NCBI RefSeq assembly: GCF_003448965.1
Contig: NZ_QRGC01000024.1
Span: 29,321 to 93,320 of the forward strand
DNA: 64,000 bases
Source: Oceanicella sp. SM1341
GTDB lineage: Bacteria > Pseudomonadota > Alphaproteobacteria > Rhodobacterales > Rhodobacteraceae
Reading direction: 5' to 3'
Translations under genes and position numbers: made by a program
Shown: positions 9,109 through 17,522 of the stretch, piece after piece
How the letters are laid out: every line of letters starts with the position of its first letter
Position numbering within the stretch: the stretch's first letter is position 1
Notes under the pieces: model-generated
What the model saw: the letters and a program-made list of their open reading frames with translations, nothing else
The model's database searches: none
What the model was told of the DNA's origin: nothing

Positions 9109-9218
9109 GCCTCGCCCGGGGGGCGCCGGCTTGACGGGCCGCGCCCGCGTCCCGATGTGCAGTCCCGCACGGCGCCGCGCGCAACCGCGGCCCGATTGCG
9201 CTGGGGAGGCGCTTGCGC

Positions 9219-9488
9219 ATGGCAGACCTGATCTCCGCCCTCGCGGCGTTGCTCGACGGCATTCTGGCGGCGACCGGCTTCGTCTTCGGCCTTCTCTCGG
9301 TGCTCGCCGCGCCGGGGAAGGCGGTGGGCGGGGTCTCCGGGCTCGCAGGCGCGCATCCGGTGCTCGCGGGCCTCGGCCTCGCCGCGTCGGCACTCGTCCT
9401 CGTGCTGCTGCTGCGCCGCCGGCGCAGGCGGCGGCGGCGGTCTCCTCCCGCTCAGAACTCCAGCGACAGACCCAGGCTCCAGCCGTAG
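9219..9488 (+). CDS. small membrane protein of unknown function
   Basis: This is an 89-residue product from ATG 9219 (a TTG lies 6 bp earlier). Two hydrophobic segments, roughly residues 4-28 and 48-66, are followed by nine consecutive basic residues and a short tail. The composition fits a small inner-membrane protein with a cytoplasmic basic end. It overlaps the convergent outer-membrane gene by 37 bp at the 3' end, which lowers confidence in the last residues. No family is recognised. Confidence 0.5.
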   Translation: MADLISALAALLDGILAATGFVFGLLSVLAAPGKAVGGVSGLAGAHPVLAGLGLAASALVLVLLLRRRRRRRRRSPPAQNSSDRPRLQP

Positions 9489-10411
9489 ACACCGTTGCCC
9501 AGCAGGCCCGAGCCGCGCAGGCTCACGCCCTCGACGCCGCTCACCATGTCCGGGTCGACCAGCTCCAACCCGCCGCCGAGCTCGACGAAATAGTTGAAGC
9601 CCAGCGCGTCGCTGCGCCCGGGCAGGAAGGTGCCGGTCGTGAAGCCGATCCAGCGCAGCTGCCGGCCGACGACGTTCAGCCCCGTGGGGCCGTCGAGCTC
9701 CGCCGCGCCCACCAGCACGCCGAAGTCGCGTGTGCCGACCAGGACGCTGTCCGTGGCCGAGAAGCTGCGCGCGACGTAGTGGGTGTAGCGCATGCGCGCC
9801 TGCAGGTTCAGGTCGCCGGCGAAGCTCTCGTCATGCTGCAGGGCGAGCGCGCCGCCGAAGATGAAATTGTGCAGGTGCGCGTCCCACAGGATGCCCTTGC
9901 CGGCGGCGCTGAGCAGGCCGGCCTCCGGGCCGCTGAACTCGGCGTCGACATCGGTGTAGGAGTAGCCGGCGAGCAGGATGGGCCGCAGCACGGTGCCCTG
10001 CGCAAGGTCGAATTCCAGCCCGGCCCCGCCCAGCGCGCTGAAGGTGGTGAAGTCGAAGCCCACCCGCGTGGGTTCGGCCACTTCTATGGAGATGTCCTCG
10101 CCCTGCCCGCCGGCGAGATAGCCCAGGCTGCCCTCGAGATAGACCCGCGCGCCGGTGAAGCCGGCGTCGAAGGCGCGCGAGGGCGAGATGCGGTAGGTGC
10201 TGAACTCGTCGCCGTCGTCGACATCGAAGGTCGCGGTGCTGATGCCCGGCGTGGCACCGAACACGGTGAGCGCGAGCAGGCCGCTCACCAGGTCGGTCTC
10301 GCGCGCCGCATTCCGGAAGGCCTCGCGCAGCTCCGGCACCGTCACCTGCGCGGCGGCCGGGCCGGCGAAGAGCGACGCACCGAGAAGGACAGGGCCCAGG
10401 TGTCTCAACAT
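9452..10411 (-). CDS. outer-membrane beta-barrel protein
   Basis: This is a 319-residue protein from the ATG at 10411, ten codons inside the open frame. That start opens a clear signal peptide, MLRHLGPVLLGASLFAGPAAAQ. The mature part is made of alternating aromatic/hydrophobic strands separated by glycine- and aspartate-rich turns. It ends in LGLSLEF with a terminal Phe, the usual signal for insertion by the Bam complex. About ten to twelve strands can be counted by eye. It resembles the beta-domain of autotransporters or OmpA-like barrels, but no passenger is present. The ligand or role is unknown. Confidence 0.7.
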   Translation of the reverse strand: MLRHLGPVLLGASLFAGPAAAQVTVPELREAFRNAARETDLVSGLLALTVFGATPGISTATFDVDDGDEFSTYRISPSRAFDAGFTGARVYLEGSLGYLAGGQGEDISIEVAEPTRVGFDFTTFSALGGAGLEFDLAQGTVLRPILLAGYSYTDVDAEFSGPEAGLLSAAGKGILWDAHLHNFIFGGALALQHDESFAGDLNLQARMRYTHYVARSFSATDSVLVGTRDFGVLVGAAELDGPTGLNVVGRQLRWIGFTTGTFLPGRSDALGFNYFVELGGGLELVDPDMVSGVEGVSLRGSGLLGNGVYGWSLGLSLEF

Positions 10412-10629
10412 CGCCGTTCCCCTTCCGTCGTCGCGGCCCACCCGCCGGTGGGCCGTTCGGGCCGCATTGTGCCCATTAAGCCGCAGGGCGGGCGGGGCTC
10501 AAAGCCTTTTCTGCGCCGCCCGCCGAACCTGCCGGGCCGGGCTGGCCAGCGCCGGCGGGTCGTCTATGCTTGGCCCGCGGCGCCCCACCCCCGGGCGGCG
10601 CGCCGGACCCGTGACCCGTGGAGCCCCAG

Positions 10630-10974
10630 ATGCGTTTTCCTCCCCTCGCCTGCCTGTCGCTCGCCGCGGCGCTCACCGTCGCTGCCTGTGCCGACGAGCA
10701 GAAGCCCGACACCAGCCCGCCGAAGGTGCCCGCCACCCTCGCCGTCACCTTTTCCTGCGCCGATGGCGTCACCCGGCACGCGCGCTTCGAGACCGGGCCG
10801 AACCTTGCCTGGCTCCGCCTGCCCGACGGGGGCGAGGCGCGGATGCGCGGGGTGCGCGTCGCCTCCGGCATCCATTACGCCGGCAGCGGCTACGAGCTGC
10901 GCGGCAAGGGCGAAGAGGCGGTGATCGCCGCCGAAGGCCAGCGGCCGGTGCGCTGCCGGGCGAGGCCGCTCTGA
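10630..10974 (+). CDS. MliC-like lipoprotein (C-type lysozyme inhibitor family)
   Basis: This is a 114-residue lipoprotein. The signal peptide MRFPPLACLSLAAALTVAAC gives a lipobox with Cys at residue 20. The mature domain follows the MliC pattern: FSCADG near the start, an SGIHYAGSGYELRGKG core strand pair, and a final Cys in RPVRCRA that would pair with the first Cys. MliC proteins bind and block C-type lysozymes in the periplasm or outer membrane. The gene stands alone between convergent and co-directional neighbours. The start at 10630 is preferred over 10618 because it begins the signal peptide directly. Confidence 0.75.
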   Translation: MRFPPLACLSLAAALTVAACADEQKPDTSPPKVPATLAVTFSCADGVTRHARFETGPNLAWLRLPDGGEARMRGVRVASGIHYAGSGYELRGKGEEAVIAAEGQRPVRCRARPL

Positions 10975-11118
10975 CGCCCGCCGGCCCTCACCCGGCCGGG
11001 GAACCGCTGCAGGAGGCGATGCATTGACCGGGTGAGGGGCCGGGAGCACGCGCAGCCATGCCCTCGAGGTCGCAGACGCCTCCCCCGGCCCGGAACCGAC
11101 AGGCGAAGGGAGCTCCGC

Positions 11119-11874
11119 ATGACCGACGACACATCCCGCGTGGCCGAGCTTCACCGCATGGTGATGCCCGACCATCTCTGCCCTTTCGGCCTGAAGGCGC
11201 GCGCGCTGCTGCGCCGCAAGGGTTTCAGGGTGGAGGACCACCACCTCACCACGCGCCGCGAAACCGAGGAGTTCCAGCGTGAGCACGGGGTGGAGACCAC
11301 CCCGCAGGTGTTCATCGGCGGGGAGCGCATCGGCGGCTACGACGCCTTGCGCGAGCATTTCGGCGAGCACGTCCCGGACCCGGACGAGACCAGCTACAGG
11401 CCGGTGATCGTGATCTTCGGCGTGGCGCTCCTGATGGCTCTCGCGGCGAGCTGGGAGGCCTTCGGCACGCCCCTCACCCTGCGGGCGGCGGAATGGTTCA
11501 TCGCCATCTCCATGTGTTTTCTCGGGGTGCAGAAGCTGCAGGACGTGGAGAGCTTTTCCACCATGTTCCTCAACTACGACCTGCTGGCCCGCCGCTGGGT
11601 GCGCTACGGCTATGTCTACCCCTATGCCGAGACCGGGGCCGGTATCCTGATGATCGCCGGCCTGCTCACCTGGCTCTCCGCCCCGGTCGCGCTGTTCATC
11701 GGCGCGGTGGGCGCGATCTCGGTCTTCAAGGCGGTCTATGTCGACAAGCGGGAGATCCGATGCGCCTGCGTGGGCGGCAGCAGCCGGGTGCCGCTCGGCT
11801 TCGTCTCCCTCACCGAGAACCTGATGATGGTGGCGATGGGGATATGGATGCCGCTGCGCCTCTGGGTGTTGTGA
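11119..11874 (+). CDS. glutaredoxin-MauE/DoxX-like membrane fusion protein
   Basis: This is a 251-residue protein with two domains. Residues about 10-90 form a glutaredoxin fold: a single active-site cysteine in MPDHLCPFGLKAR, the cis-Pro segment VETTPQVFIGG and the GGYDAL helix. Residues about 95-251 carry four hydrophobic helices and the motif IRCACVGG, matching MauE/DoxX-type redox membrane proteins that help methylamine dehydrogenase-type maturation. The N-terminal site is CPFG rather than the dithiol CPYC. A fused redox relay across the membrane is inferred. The ATG at 11119 is chosen because the frame upstream encodes only basic low-complexity sequence and the glutaredoxin fold starts just after it. 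Confidence 0.8.
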   Translation: MTDDTSRVAELHRMVMPDHLCPFGLKARALLRRKGFRVEDHHLTTRRETEEFQREHGVETTPQVFIGGERIGGYDALREHFGEHVPDPDETSYRPVIVIFGVALLMALAASWEAFGTPLTLRAAEWFIAISMCFLGVQKLQDVESFSTMFLNYDLLARRWVRYGYVYPYAETGAGILMIAGLLTWLSAPVALFIGAVGAISVFKAVYVDKREIRCACVGGSSRVPLGFVSLTENLMMVAMGIWMPLRLWVL

Positions 11875-12328
11875 GCGCCGGAGCTCCCACCTACCCGCCA
11901 CCGGCATCGCACCGGCTGAGAGGTCCGCGCACCGGCCCGCGTGCCTGCAGCCCGGGCCGGAGGCCCCCATCGATGGTGGCAGGCTCACCGCGCGGGAAGC
12001 CCTCGGATGAGCTTTTCTCCCCCCACATTCGCCATTGGCTGCCACCGCTCATGCAAGCATTCGCCTGATGCACTCGATCCGGGCTGCTGCGGATCCCGGC
12101 CAGCCTCGCAGTGCGTGTCGCCCCCCCGCAGCGACGCCCGCCGACCAGGACATGTGCAACCGTCCGCGCCGCCGCCTTGCCATGGCCGTCACGCCCGCCC
12201 TTGCGTTCCGGGAACACCGGATGGGCCGGTTCATCCTGTGCGCCTCCCCGTCGCGACCCTGCTCGCACGTTCGGGCGCGATACGGGCCGCGGCGGGCGAC
12301 CGTGCCGGAGGAGCTTGCGGCCCCGGGG
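11875..12328. other. gene-free intergenic region
   Basis: These 454 bases separate two convergent genes. Open frames here are short, run in several directions and lack ribosome sites or recognisable protein features. No tRNA, riboswitch or IS end was seen. Confidence 0.5.
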
Positions 12329-14461
12329 TCAGGCCGCCTCGTGCCGGGTCGCGCCGGGGGCGTGCACGGTAAAGTAGGCCATCAGCTTTCCCAGTTCGTC
12401 GGCATCGGCGCCGAGGCTGCGGGCATCTGCGGCGCTCTGCTCGGCAAGGGCCGAGTTCTGCTGGGTGAGCGAGTCGAGATGCGTCACCGTGGTGGTGATC
12501 TCCTCCACCCCGGCGGACTGTTCGCGCGCCGCGGAACTGATGTCGGCCACCCGCGTGGCCACGGTCTCGATGGCCTCGCGGATCTCGAGCAGCGCATCCC
12601 CCGCTTCCCGCACCAGCTTGGCCCCGACCGAGACATGACCCGAACTGTCACGGATCAGGCCCGCGATGTCCTTGGCGGCCTCGGCCGCGCGTTGGGCGAG
12701 AGTGCGCACCTCGGAGGCGACGACGGCGAAGCCCTTGCCGGCCTCCCCTGCCCGCGCGGCCTCCACAGCCGCGTTGAGCGCCAGCAGATTGGTCTGGAAG
12801 GCGATGGAATCGATCGCGTCGATGATGTTGGTGACCTTGGCCGAGCTCTCCTCGATGCGTCCCATCGCCTGCACCGCCTCGGAGACCACGCCGCTGCCGC
12901 GCCGGGCGCGGCCGGCGGCTTCGAGAGCGGCGCCCTTGACCTGCTCGGCGCTCTCCGCCGTGGTCTTCACGCTGGCGGACATCTCTTCCATCGTGGCGGC
13001 GGTCTCCTCCAGCGAGGAGGCCTGGCTCTCGGCCCGGGACGACAGTTCCTGCGCACTGTCCACGATCCCCGCGGTCGAACCGAGCATCGATGTGCTGGAG
13101 GACTTGATCCGGCCCATCGTGTCCTCGAGCCGTACCATGGTCTCGTTGAAGGCGCGCCGCATCGCATCGTAGGAGCTGTCGATAGCGCCGATGCGCACGG
13201 TGAGGTCGCCGCGCGACAGCCGTTCCAGCGCCGCGGCGATGGTCTCGAGCGCATCGCGGGTCACGGCAGCGGCGTGGGCGCGCTCTTCCTCCTGGCGGGC
13301 GCGGTCCTCTTCCTGGCGAAGGCGGGTGGCCTCGGCGGCGTCCCGGGCGCGCTGCGACTCCTCCTCGGCGGCTGCGCGGGCGCGCGCGTTCTCCTGGAAC
13401 ACGATGAGCGAGCGGGCCATGGCCCCGAGCTGGTGCTGGTGCTCGGCGCCGCGAACCGTGACCGCGGTGTTGCCGTCGGCGATCTCGCGCATGGTGTCGG
13501 CCATGTCGCCCACGGCACGGGCGATCCAGCGGCCGATAAGCCAGGAGAGCAGCAGCGAGCCCGCCAGCACGCCCACGGTGATCAGCGTGACCCGGGTGCC
13601 GATCGCGTTCGCGGTGGCGACGGTCTGGCTGCCGAGCGTCTCCTGCGTGCGGCCCAGCGCGGTCTTGATGTCGAGGAACTGGGTGCGGAGGGCGGGCGCG
13701 AGGGTATCGAGCACGCGGTCGCGCGCGGCGATCTCCTGCTCCATCAGCGCGCGAGCCTCGCCGAGCCGGGCGCGGTAGTTTTCGATCAGCGTGCCCACGA
13801 TCGCGAGGCGCGCGCCCTGCAGCCCGGGGCCCAGCGCCCCGGAGAGCTGCTCCAGCGCGGCGGCCGCGGCTGCGATGCGCGCCTGAGCGGCGGTTTCGGC
13901 GCCCAGGTCCTCGGCGCGCAGGAAGCGCTCGACCAGCGTGAGCGAGCGGTTCAGCTCGTTGCCCATGCCGGTGGCGGCCAGCATCGCCGCGGCATTGCCG
14001 TTCCGGTAGGCGGTCCGGATGATGTCCTGCAGCGCGACACCGGCCCAGGGTCCGAAATCCAGCGCCTTGTCGCGCACGAGCGACTTGCGGGCATCGAGCG
14101 CCACGAAGCGGGCAAAGGCTTCCTCGTAGGCGGCGAGATCGGTCTCCAGCGCGGCGGTGCTGTCGTCCGTAAGCTGCGCGCGATACTCGCGGATGCAGGC
14201 GACATTGCGGCCGAATTCATCCGCGTAGCCGGCCGTCCTGTGCCGGTCGAACAGCAGCACGGCGGCATTGGCGCCGGCCAGGCAGTCTCCCATGCGGGAG
14301 ACCTCGAGCTGATCTCCGGCCGCCTCGAGATACTTCCCGGTGGCGGTGTTGATGCTCGTGACCCCGGCATAGGCCACGAGCGCGAGGATGAGCATCATCA
14401 CCAGCGGCGGCGCGAAGCCGATCGCGATGCGCGCCTGCATGCCCAGACTGCTCAGTTTCAT
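12329..14461 (-). CDS. methyl-accepting chemotaxis protein with large periplasmic sensor
   Basis: This is a 710-residue chemoreceptor. The first membrane helix is at about residues 13-33 and the second at about 290-312. They bracket a periplasmic sensor of about 255 mostly helical residues, which by size fits a helical bimodular (HBM-type) domain. A HAMP linker follows ([18 protein letters not shown]). The cytoplasmic rod contains the hairpin tip [19 protein letters not shown] and the [13 protein letters not shown] segment that contact CheA and CheW. The C-terminus lacks an obvious CheR-binding pentapeptide. It begins 27 bp after the stop of a periplasmic sugar-type binding protein, so the two are probably co-transcribed and may form one sensing unit. 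Confidence 0.92.
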   Translation of the reverse strand: MKLSSLGMQARIAIGFAPPLVMMLILALVAYAGVTSINTATGKYLEAAGDQLEVSRMGDCLAGANAAVLLFDRHRTAGYADEFGRNVACIREYRAQLTDDSTAALETDLAAYEEAFARFVALDARKSLVRDKALDFGPWAGVALQDIIRTAYRNGNAAAMLAATGMGNELNRSLTLVERFLRAEDLGAETAAQARIAAAAAALEQLSGALGPGLQGARLAIVGTLIENYRARLGEARALMEQEIAARDRVLDTLAPALRTQFLDIKTALGRTQETLGSQTVATANAIGTRVTLITVGVLAGSLLLSWLIGRWIARAVGDMADTMREIADGNTAVTVRGAEHQHQLGAMARSLIVFQENARARAAAEEESQRARDAAEATRLRQEEDRARQEEERAHAAAVTRDALETIAAALERLSRGDLTVRIGAIDSSYDAMRRAFNETMVRLEDTMGRIKSSSTSMLGSTAGIVDSAQELSSRAESQASSLEETAATMEEMSASVKTTAESAEQVKGAALEAAGRARRGSGVVSEAVQAMGRIEESSAKVTNIIDAIDSIAFQTNLLALNAAVEAARAGEAGKGFAVVASEVRTLAQRAAEAAKDIAGLIRDSSGHVSVGAKLVREAGDALLEIREAIETVATRVADISSAAREQSAGVEEITTTVTHLDSLTQQNSALAEQSAADARSLGADADELGKLMAYFTVHAPGATRHEAA

Positions 14462-14488
14462 GGCATTCCTTTCAGCACGAGCCCGCGC

Positions 14489-15418
14489 TCAGCGCGGATC
14501 ATATCGGTCGATGTTCGCGGGGGTGACGAGTTCGAAGGGGACGTAGCTGACCTGCTCCACCTCTTCGCCCGCGGCGAGGCGGCGCGCCATCGCCACCGAG
14601 GTGGTGCCCAGCACCAGGGCGTTCTGCAGAACGGTCACGTCGAGCGTGCCGGCGCGCATCGCCTCCAGCGCGGGGGCGGTCGCGTCGACCCCGGCGACGA
14701 CGATATCGTCCGGGTGGACCTGCGCCTCCTGCAGCGCGAGGATCGCGCCGAGGGCCATCTCGTCGTTGTTGGCGATGACAGCATCGAGGGTGATCCCCGC
14801 CGCCAGCCATTCGCGCATCACCTCGGCGCCATAATCGCGTGACCACAGGGCAGATTGCTGCTCCACCAGTTCGAGCCCGGCGCAATCCGCGCCGGCAACC
14901 ACCTCGTGCACGTCGACGGTGCGCTGCCGCGCCGCGGGATGGGTGAGCTCGCCGGTCATCAGGCCGACGCGCCCCTTCCCCCCGAGCAGGCGGCACACCT
15001 CCTGCGCCTGGAGCGTGCCCGAAACCCGCTCGTCGGACCCCACGTAGACCTGCGACGAGGGCAGGTCGCGCAGGTTCGCGGGCTCGCTGTTGGCGAAGAC
15101 CACGGGCGTGCCCCGCGCCTGCGCGAGCTCGGTCACCCGGGGCCCGGTGTCGCTGTCGGTGAGCACGACGATCAGCACGTCGATCCCGCTGTCGAGCTGA
15201 CGGCCCACCTGCTCGAGCAGCGTCTCGCTGCTCAGTTCGGCGTTGCTGACACTGACGCTGGCGCCCGCCTCCGCCGCGGCGGTCTCGACCCCCTCGACGA
15301 GCCGGGCCTGAAACGTGTCGATATTGCCCATCGCAAGGCCGATGGACACCTGCGCCCCCGCGGGCAGCGCGCCCAGCGCAAGGAACGGCAGCAGAAGCAG
15401 GGCAGGCAAGCTGGGCAC
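14489..15418 (-). CDS. periplasmic sugar-binding protein (RbsB-like), no transporter partner
   Basis: The GTG at 15418 is chosen over the ATG at 15448 because AGGAG lies 8 bases upstream and the reading then opens with a clean signal peptide (PSLPALLLLPFLALGALPAGAQ is split at the final Ala-Gln). The 309-residue product is a type I periplasmic binding protein: GLAMGNIDTFQARLVEG, VLIVVLTDSD and VIANNDEMALGAI are typical of the ribose-binding family. No ABC permease or ATPase lies beside it. The next gene in the same direction, 27 bp away, is a chemoreceptor. A role as ligand presenter for chemotaxis is therefore likely; that is inference. Confidence 0.85.
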   Translation of the reverse strand: MPSLPALLLLPFLALGALPAGAQVSIGLAMGNIDTFQARLVEGVETAAAEAGASVSVSNAELSSETLLEQVGRQLDSGIDVLIVVLTDSDTGPRVTELAQARGTPVVFANSEPANLRDLPSSQVYVGSDERVSGTLQAQEVCRLLGGKGRVGLMTGELTHPAARQRTVDVHEVVAGADCAGLELVEQQSALWSRDYGAEVMREWLAAGITLDAVIANNDEMALGAILALQEAQVHPDDIVVAGVDATAPALEAMRAGTLDVTVLQNALVLGTTSVAMARRLAAGEEVEQVSYVPFELVTPANIDRYDPR

Positions 15419-15529
15419 CGGAACATCTCCTGGAACAGGGCAAATCATCAGGAGCCAGCTATGACGCCACGGCCCTGAAGATTCCCCTAACCCACCGGCA
15501 GTTTTCCCCTTCTTCCCGCCTCGCGGGGC

Positions 15530-16426
15530 TCACTCTGCCCGCGGCTGCCGGCGCAGGCAGGCGACGAAGGCCGAGAGCGTTGCCGAGCCCACCCTGTGGC
15601 GCGGGTAGTAGAGGCGCAGGCCCTCGAAGGGCGGGCACCAGTCGCAGAGCAGCTCCTCCAGCGCGCCGGAGGCGAGATCTGCGGCGGCGGAGCTGTCGTT
15701 GACATAGGCCAGGCCGAGCCCTTCACGCGCAGCCTGGCACGCGAGATCGGTGCTGCCGAGCGTGAGCCGCCCCGTGACCGCCAGGCTGAGCGGGCGCCCG
15801 GCCACGGCGAATTCCCAGGCCAGCACCCGCCCCGAGGGCAGGCGCGAGCGGATGCAGTCATGCGCCGCGAGATCGCCCGGCACCGCGGGCCGGCCCCGCC
15901 GGGCGAGATAGCCCGGCGCCCCCACCACGACGAAGCGCTGCGCCGGGCCGACGGGCACGGCGACCATGTCCTGGGGCACCGCCTCGGCCAGGCGCAACCC
16001 GGCATCGAACCCGCCCGCGACGATGTCGGAGAGCAGCCCGTCGATGACGAGATCCAGCTCGACCTGCGGATGGAGCTCCAGGAAGGTGCGGACGGCGGGC
16101 ATGAGCAGGCGGAACCCCGGCTCGGTGCCGTTGATGCGCAGCAGCCCGCCGGGCACGTCGCGCGCTTCCGCCGCGCCGCGCACCGCCGCCTCGATGTCGC
16201 GCAGGGCCGGCAGCACGCGGCCCAGAAAGCCCAGCCCCTCGGGTGTCGGGGACAGGCTGCGCGTGGTGCGGCGGAACATGCGCAGGCCCAGCCGCCGCTC
16301 CAGCCCGGACACCCGCCGGCTCAGCGTGGAGGGCGGCAGGTCGAGCCGCTGCGCCGCGCCGCGGAAACTGCCCTCCTGCAGGATGGCTTCCAGCAGCCGC
16401 AGGTCGGCCAGGGAGATATCGGACAT
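15530..16426 (-). CDS. LysR-family transcriptional regulator
   Basis: This is a 298-residue protein, the standard LysR length, from ATG 16426. The N-terminal winged helix is clear (LRLLEAILQEGSFRGAAQRL, then LSRRVSGLERRLGLRMFRRTTR). The effector-binding domain spans about residues 90-295. It is divergent from a short-chain dehydrogenase with a 98-bp shared promoter region that contains a repeated ATGCACTT element, so it probably regulates that gene and itself. The inducer is unknown. Confidence 0.88.
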   Translation of the reverse strand: MSDISLADLRLLEAILQEGSFRGAAQRLDLPPSTLSRRVSGLERRLGLRMFRRTTRSLSPTPEGLGFLGRVLPALRDIEAAVRGAAEARDVPGGLLRINGTEPGFRLLMPAVRTFLELHPQVELDLVIDGLLSDIVAGGFDAGLRLAEAVPQDMVAVPVGPAQRFVVVGAPGYLARRGRPAVPGDLAAHDCIRSRLPSGRVLAWEFAVAGRPLSLAVTGRLTLGSTDLACQAAREGLGLAYVNDSSAAADLASGALEELLCDWCPPFEGLRLYYPRHRVGSATLSAFVACLRRQPRAE

Positions 16427-16437
16427 TGTTCCACCAT

Positions 16438-16468
16438 ATGCACTTGGGAATGCCATCTTGATGCACTT
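16438..16468. promoter_or_regulatory. repeated ATGCACTT half-sites between LysR gene and SDR gene
   Basis: The octamer ATGCACTT occurs at 16438-16445 and again at 16461-16468, 23 bp apart, which is about two helical turns, in the divergent promoter region. Spacing and location suit a LysR-type tetramer. This is a pattern seen by eye, without experimental support. Confidence 0.35.
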
Positions 16469-16524
16469 ATCGGCACACCGGCCCGGCATACATGAGGCGC
16501 AGGCTGCATTCAAAGGAGGTTGCC

Positions 16525-17346
16525 GTGAAAACCGTACTGATCACCGGATGTTCCTCGGGCTTCGGCGAGGCCGCCGTGCGCCGCTTCGCCGCCGAGGGCT
16601 GGAGCGTCATCGCCACCCTGCGCCGCCCGGAGGCGGCACCGGAGTTTCCCGCCGGGGTGATGGTCACCCGTCTCGACGTGGAGGACCCCGAGAGCATCTC
16701 CGCCGCCATTGCCGCCGGCATCGAGCGCTTCGGCGCCATCGACGCCGTGGTCAACAACGCGGGCTACGGCCTGCACGGCTTCTTCGAGGAGAGCACCGAG
16801 GCGCAGATGCGCCGGCAGTTCGAGGTGAACGTCTTCGGCCTGATGGCCGTCACCCGGGCGATCCTGCCGCACATGCGCGCGCGCCGCTCCGGCTGCATCG
16901 TGAACGTCACGTCCGGCGGCGGGGTGTTCGGCCTGCCGCTGATCCCGCTCTACGCCGCATCGAAATTCGCCGTGGAGGGATTTTCGGAGGCGCTCATGCA
17001 CGAGGTCGAGCCCTTCGGCATCCGGGTGCGGCTGGTCGAGCCCGGCGGTGTCACCTCCACGCGCTTCGGTGAGCGGGCCGCGACCGAGGCGCAGGGAAGC
17101 CGGCCGATCGAGGACTACGCTCCCCTGCACGAGCGCGCCGCACAGGTGTTCCGGGCCATCGCGCAGAGCCGCAGCCAGGGCACCCCGGACGAGGTGGCGG
17201 AGGTGATCCTGCAGGCCGCGACCGACCCCACGGGCCGGCTGCGCTATGTCGCGACCGAGGGCATCCGCGCTTGGGTGACGGCGCGGCGCGAGAGCTCGGA
17301 GGAGCGCTATCTCGCGATGATGCGCGAGGCCGTCTCGCTCACCTGA
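16525..17346 (+). CDS. short-chain dehydrogenase/reductase (SDR)
   Basis: The GTG at 16525 is the likely start, because a perfect AAAGGAGG ribosome site lies 6 bases before it. The 273-residue product is a classical SDR: the nucleotide motif TGCSSGFGEA at residues about 7-16, NNAGYG near residue 77, and the catalytic Ser-Tyr-Lys in VTSGGG...YAASK. The ends of the family usually fix the substrate, which cannot be read here. It is an NAD(P)-dependent oxidoreductase controlled, by position, through the divergent LysR gene. Confidence 0.9.
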   Translation: MKTVLITGCSSGFGEAAVRRFAAEGWSVIATLRRPEAAPEFPAGVMVTRLDVEDPESISAAIAAGIERFGAIDAVVNNAGYGLHGFFEESTEAQMRRQFEVNVFGLMAVTRAILPHMRARRSGCIVNVTSGGGVFGLPLIPLYAASKFAVEGFSEALMHEVEPFGIRVRLVEPGGVTSTRFGERAATEAQGSRPIEDYAPLHERAAQVFRAIAQSRSQGTPDEVAEVILQAATDPTGRLRYVATEGIRAWVTARRESSEERYLAMMREAVSLT

Positions 17347-17355
17347 CCGGCGACG

Positions 17356-17389
17356 CCCGCCCCGGCGCAGCACCTGGCACCGGGGCGGG
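17356..17389 (+). terminator. probable terminator hairpin after the SDR gene
   Basis: A perfect 10-bp stem (CCCGCCCCGG at 17356-17365 with its complement at 17380-17389) and a 14-base loop lie 9 bp after the SDR stop. There is no U-run after it, so efficiency is uncertain. Confidence 0.5.
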
Positions 17390-17403
17390 TGACCGGCAAC
17401 CTG

Positions 17404-17432
17404 TTGACTTTCCTCATTCTTCCAAATCGAAT
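17404..17432 (+). promoter_or_regulatory. possible sigma-70 promoter of the RTX gene
   Basis: An unusually AT-rich stretch holds TTGACT at 17404-17409 and, 17 bases later, TCGAAT running into TTAATTTTT. The -10 match is weak, but this is the only AT-rich island upstream of the RTX start at 17523. Confidence 0.35.
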
Positions 17433-17522
17433 TAATTTTTCTGAACCCATCGCCCCCCGGCGCGGACCAAACACCGTCAGCACCATGACGGGGCTGGCCG
17501 GATTTCTCGATGGAGCCCAGAC

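Noticed and set aside
12035..14842. A 935-residue plus-strand open frame
   Set aside because: It is antisense to the chemoreceptor, whose HAMP and signalling motifs are unmistakable.
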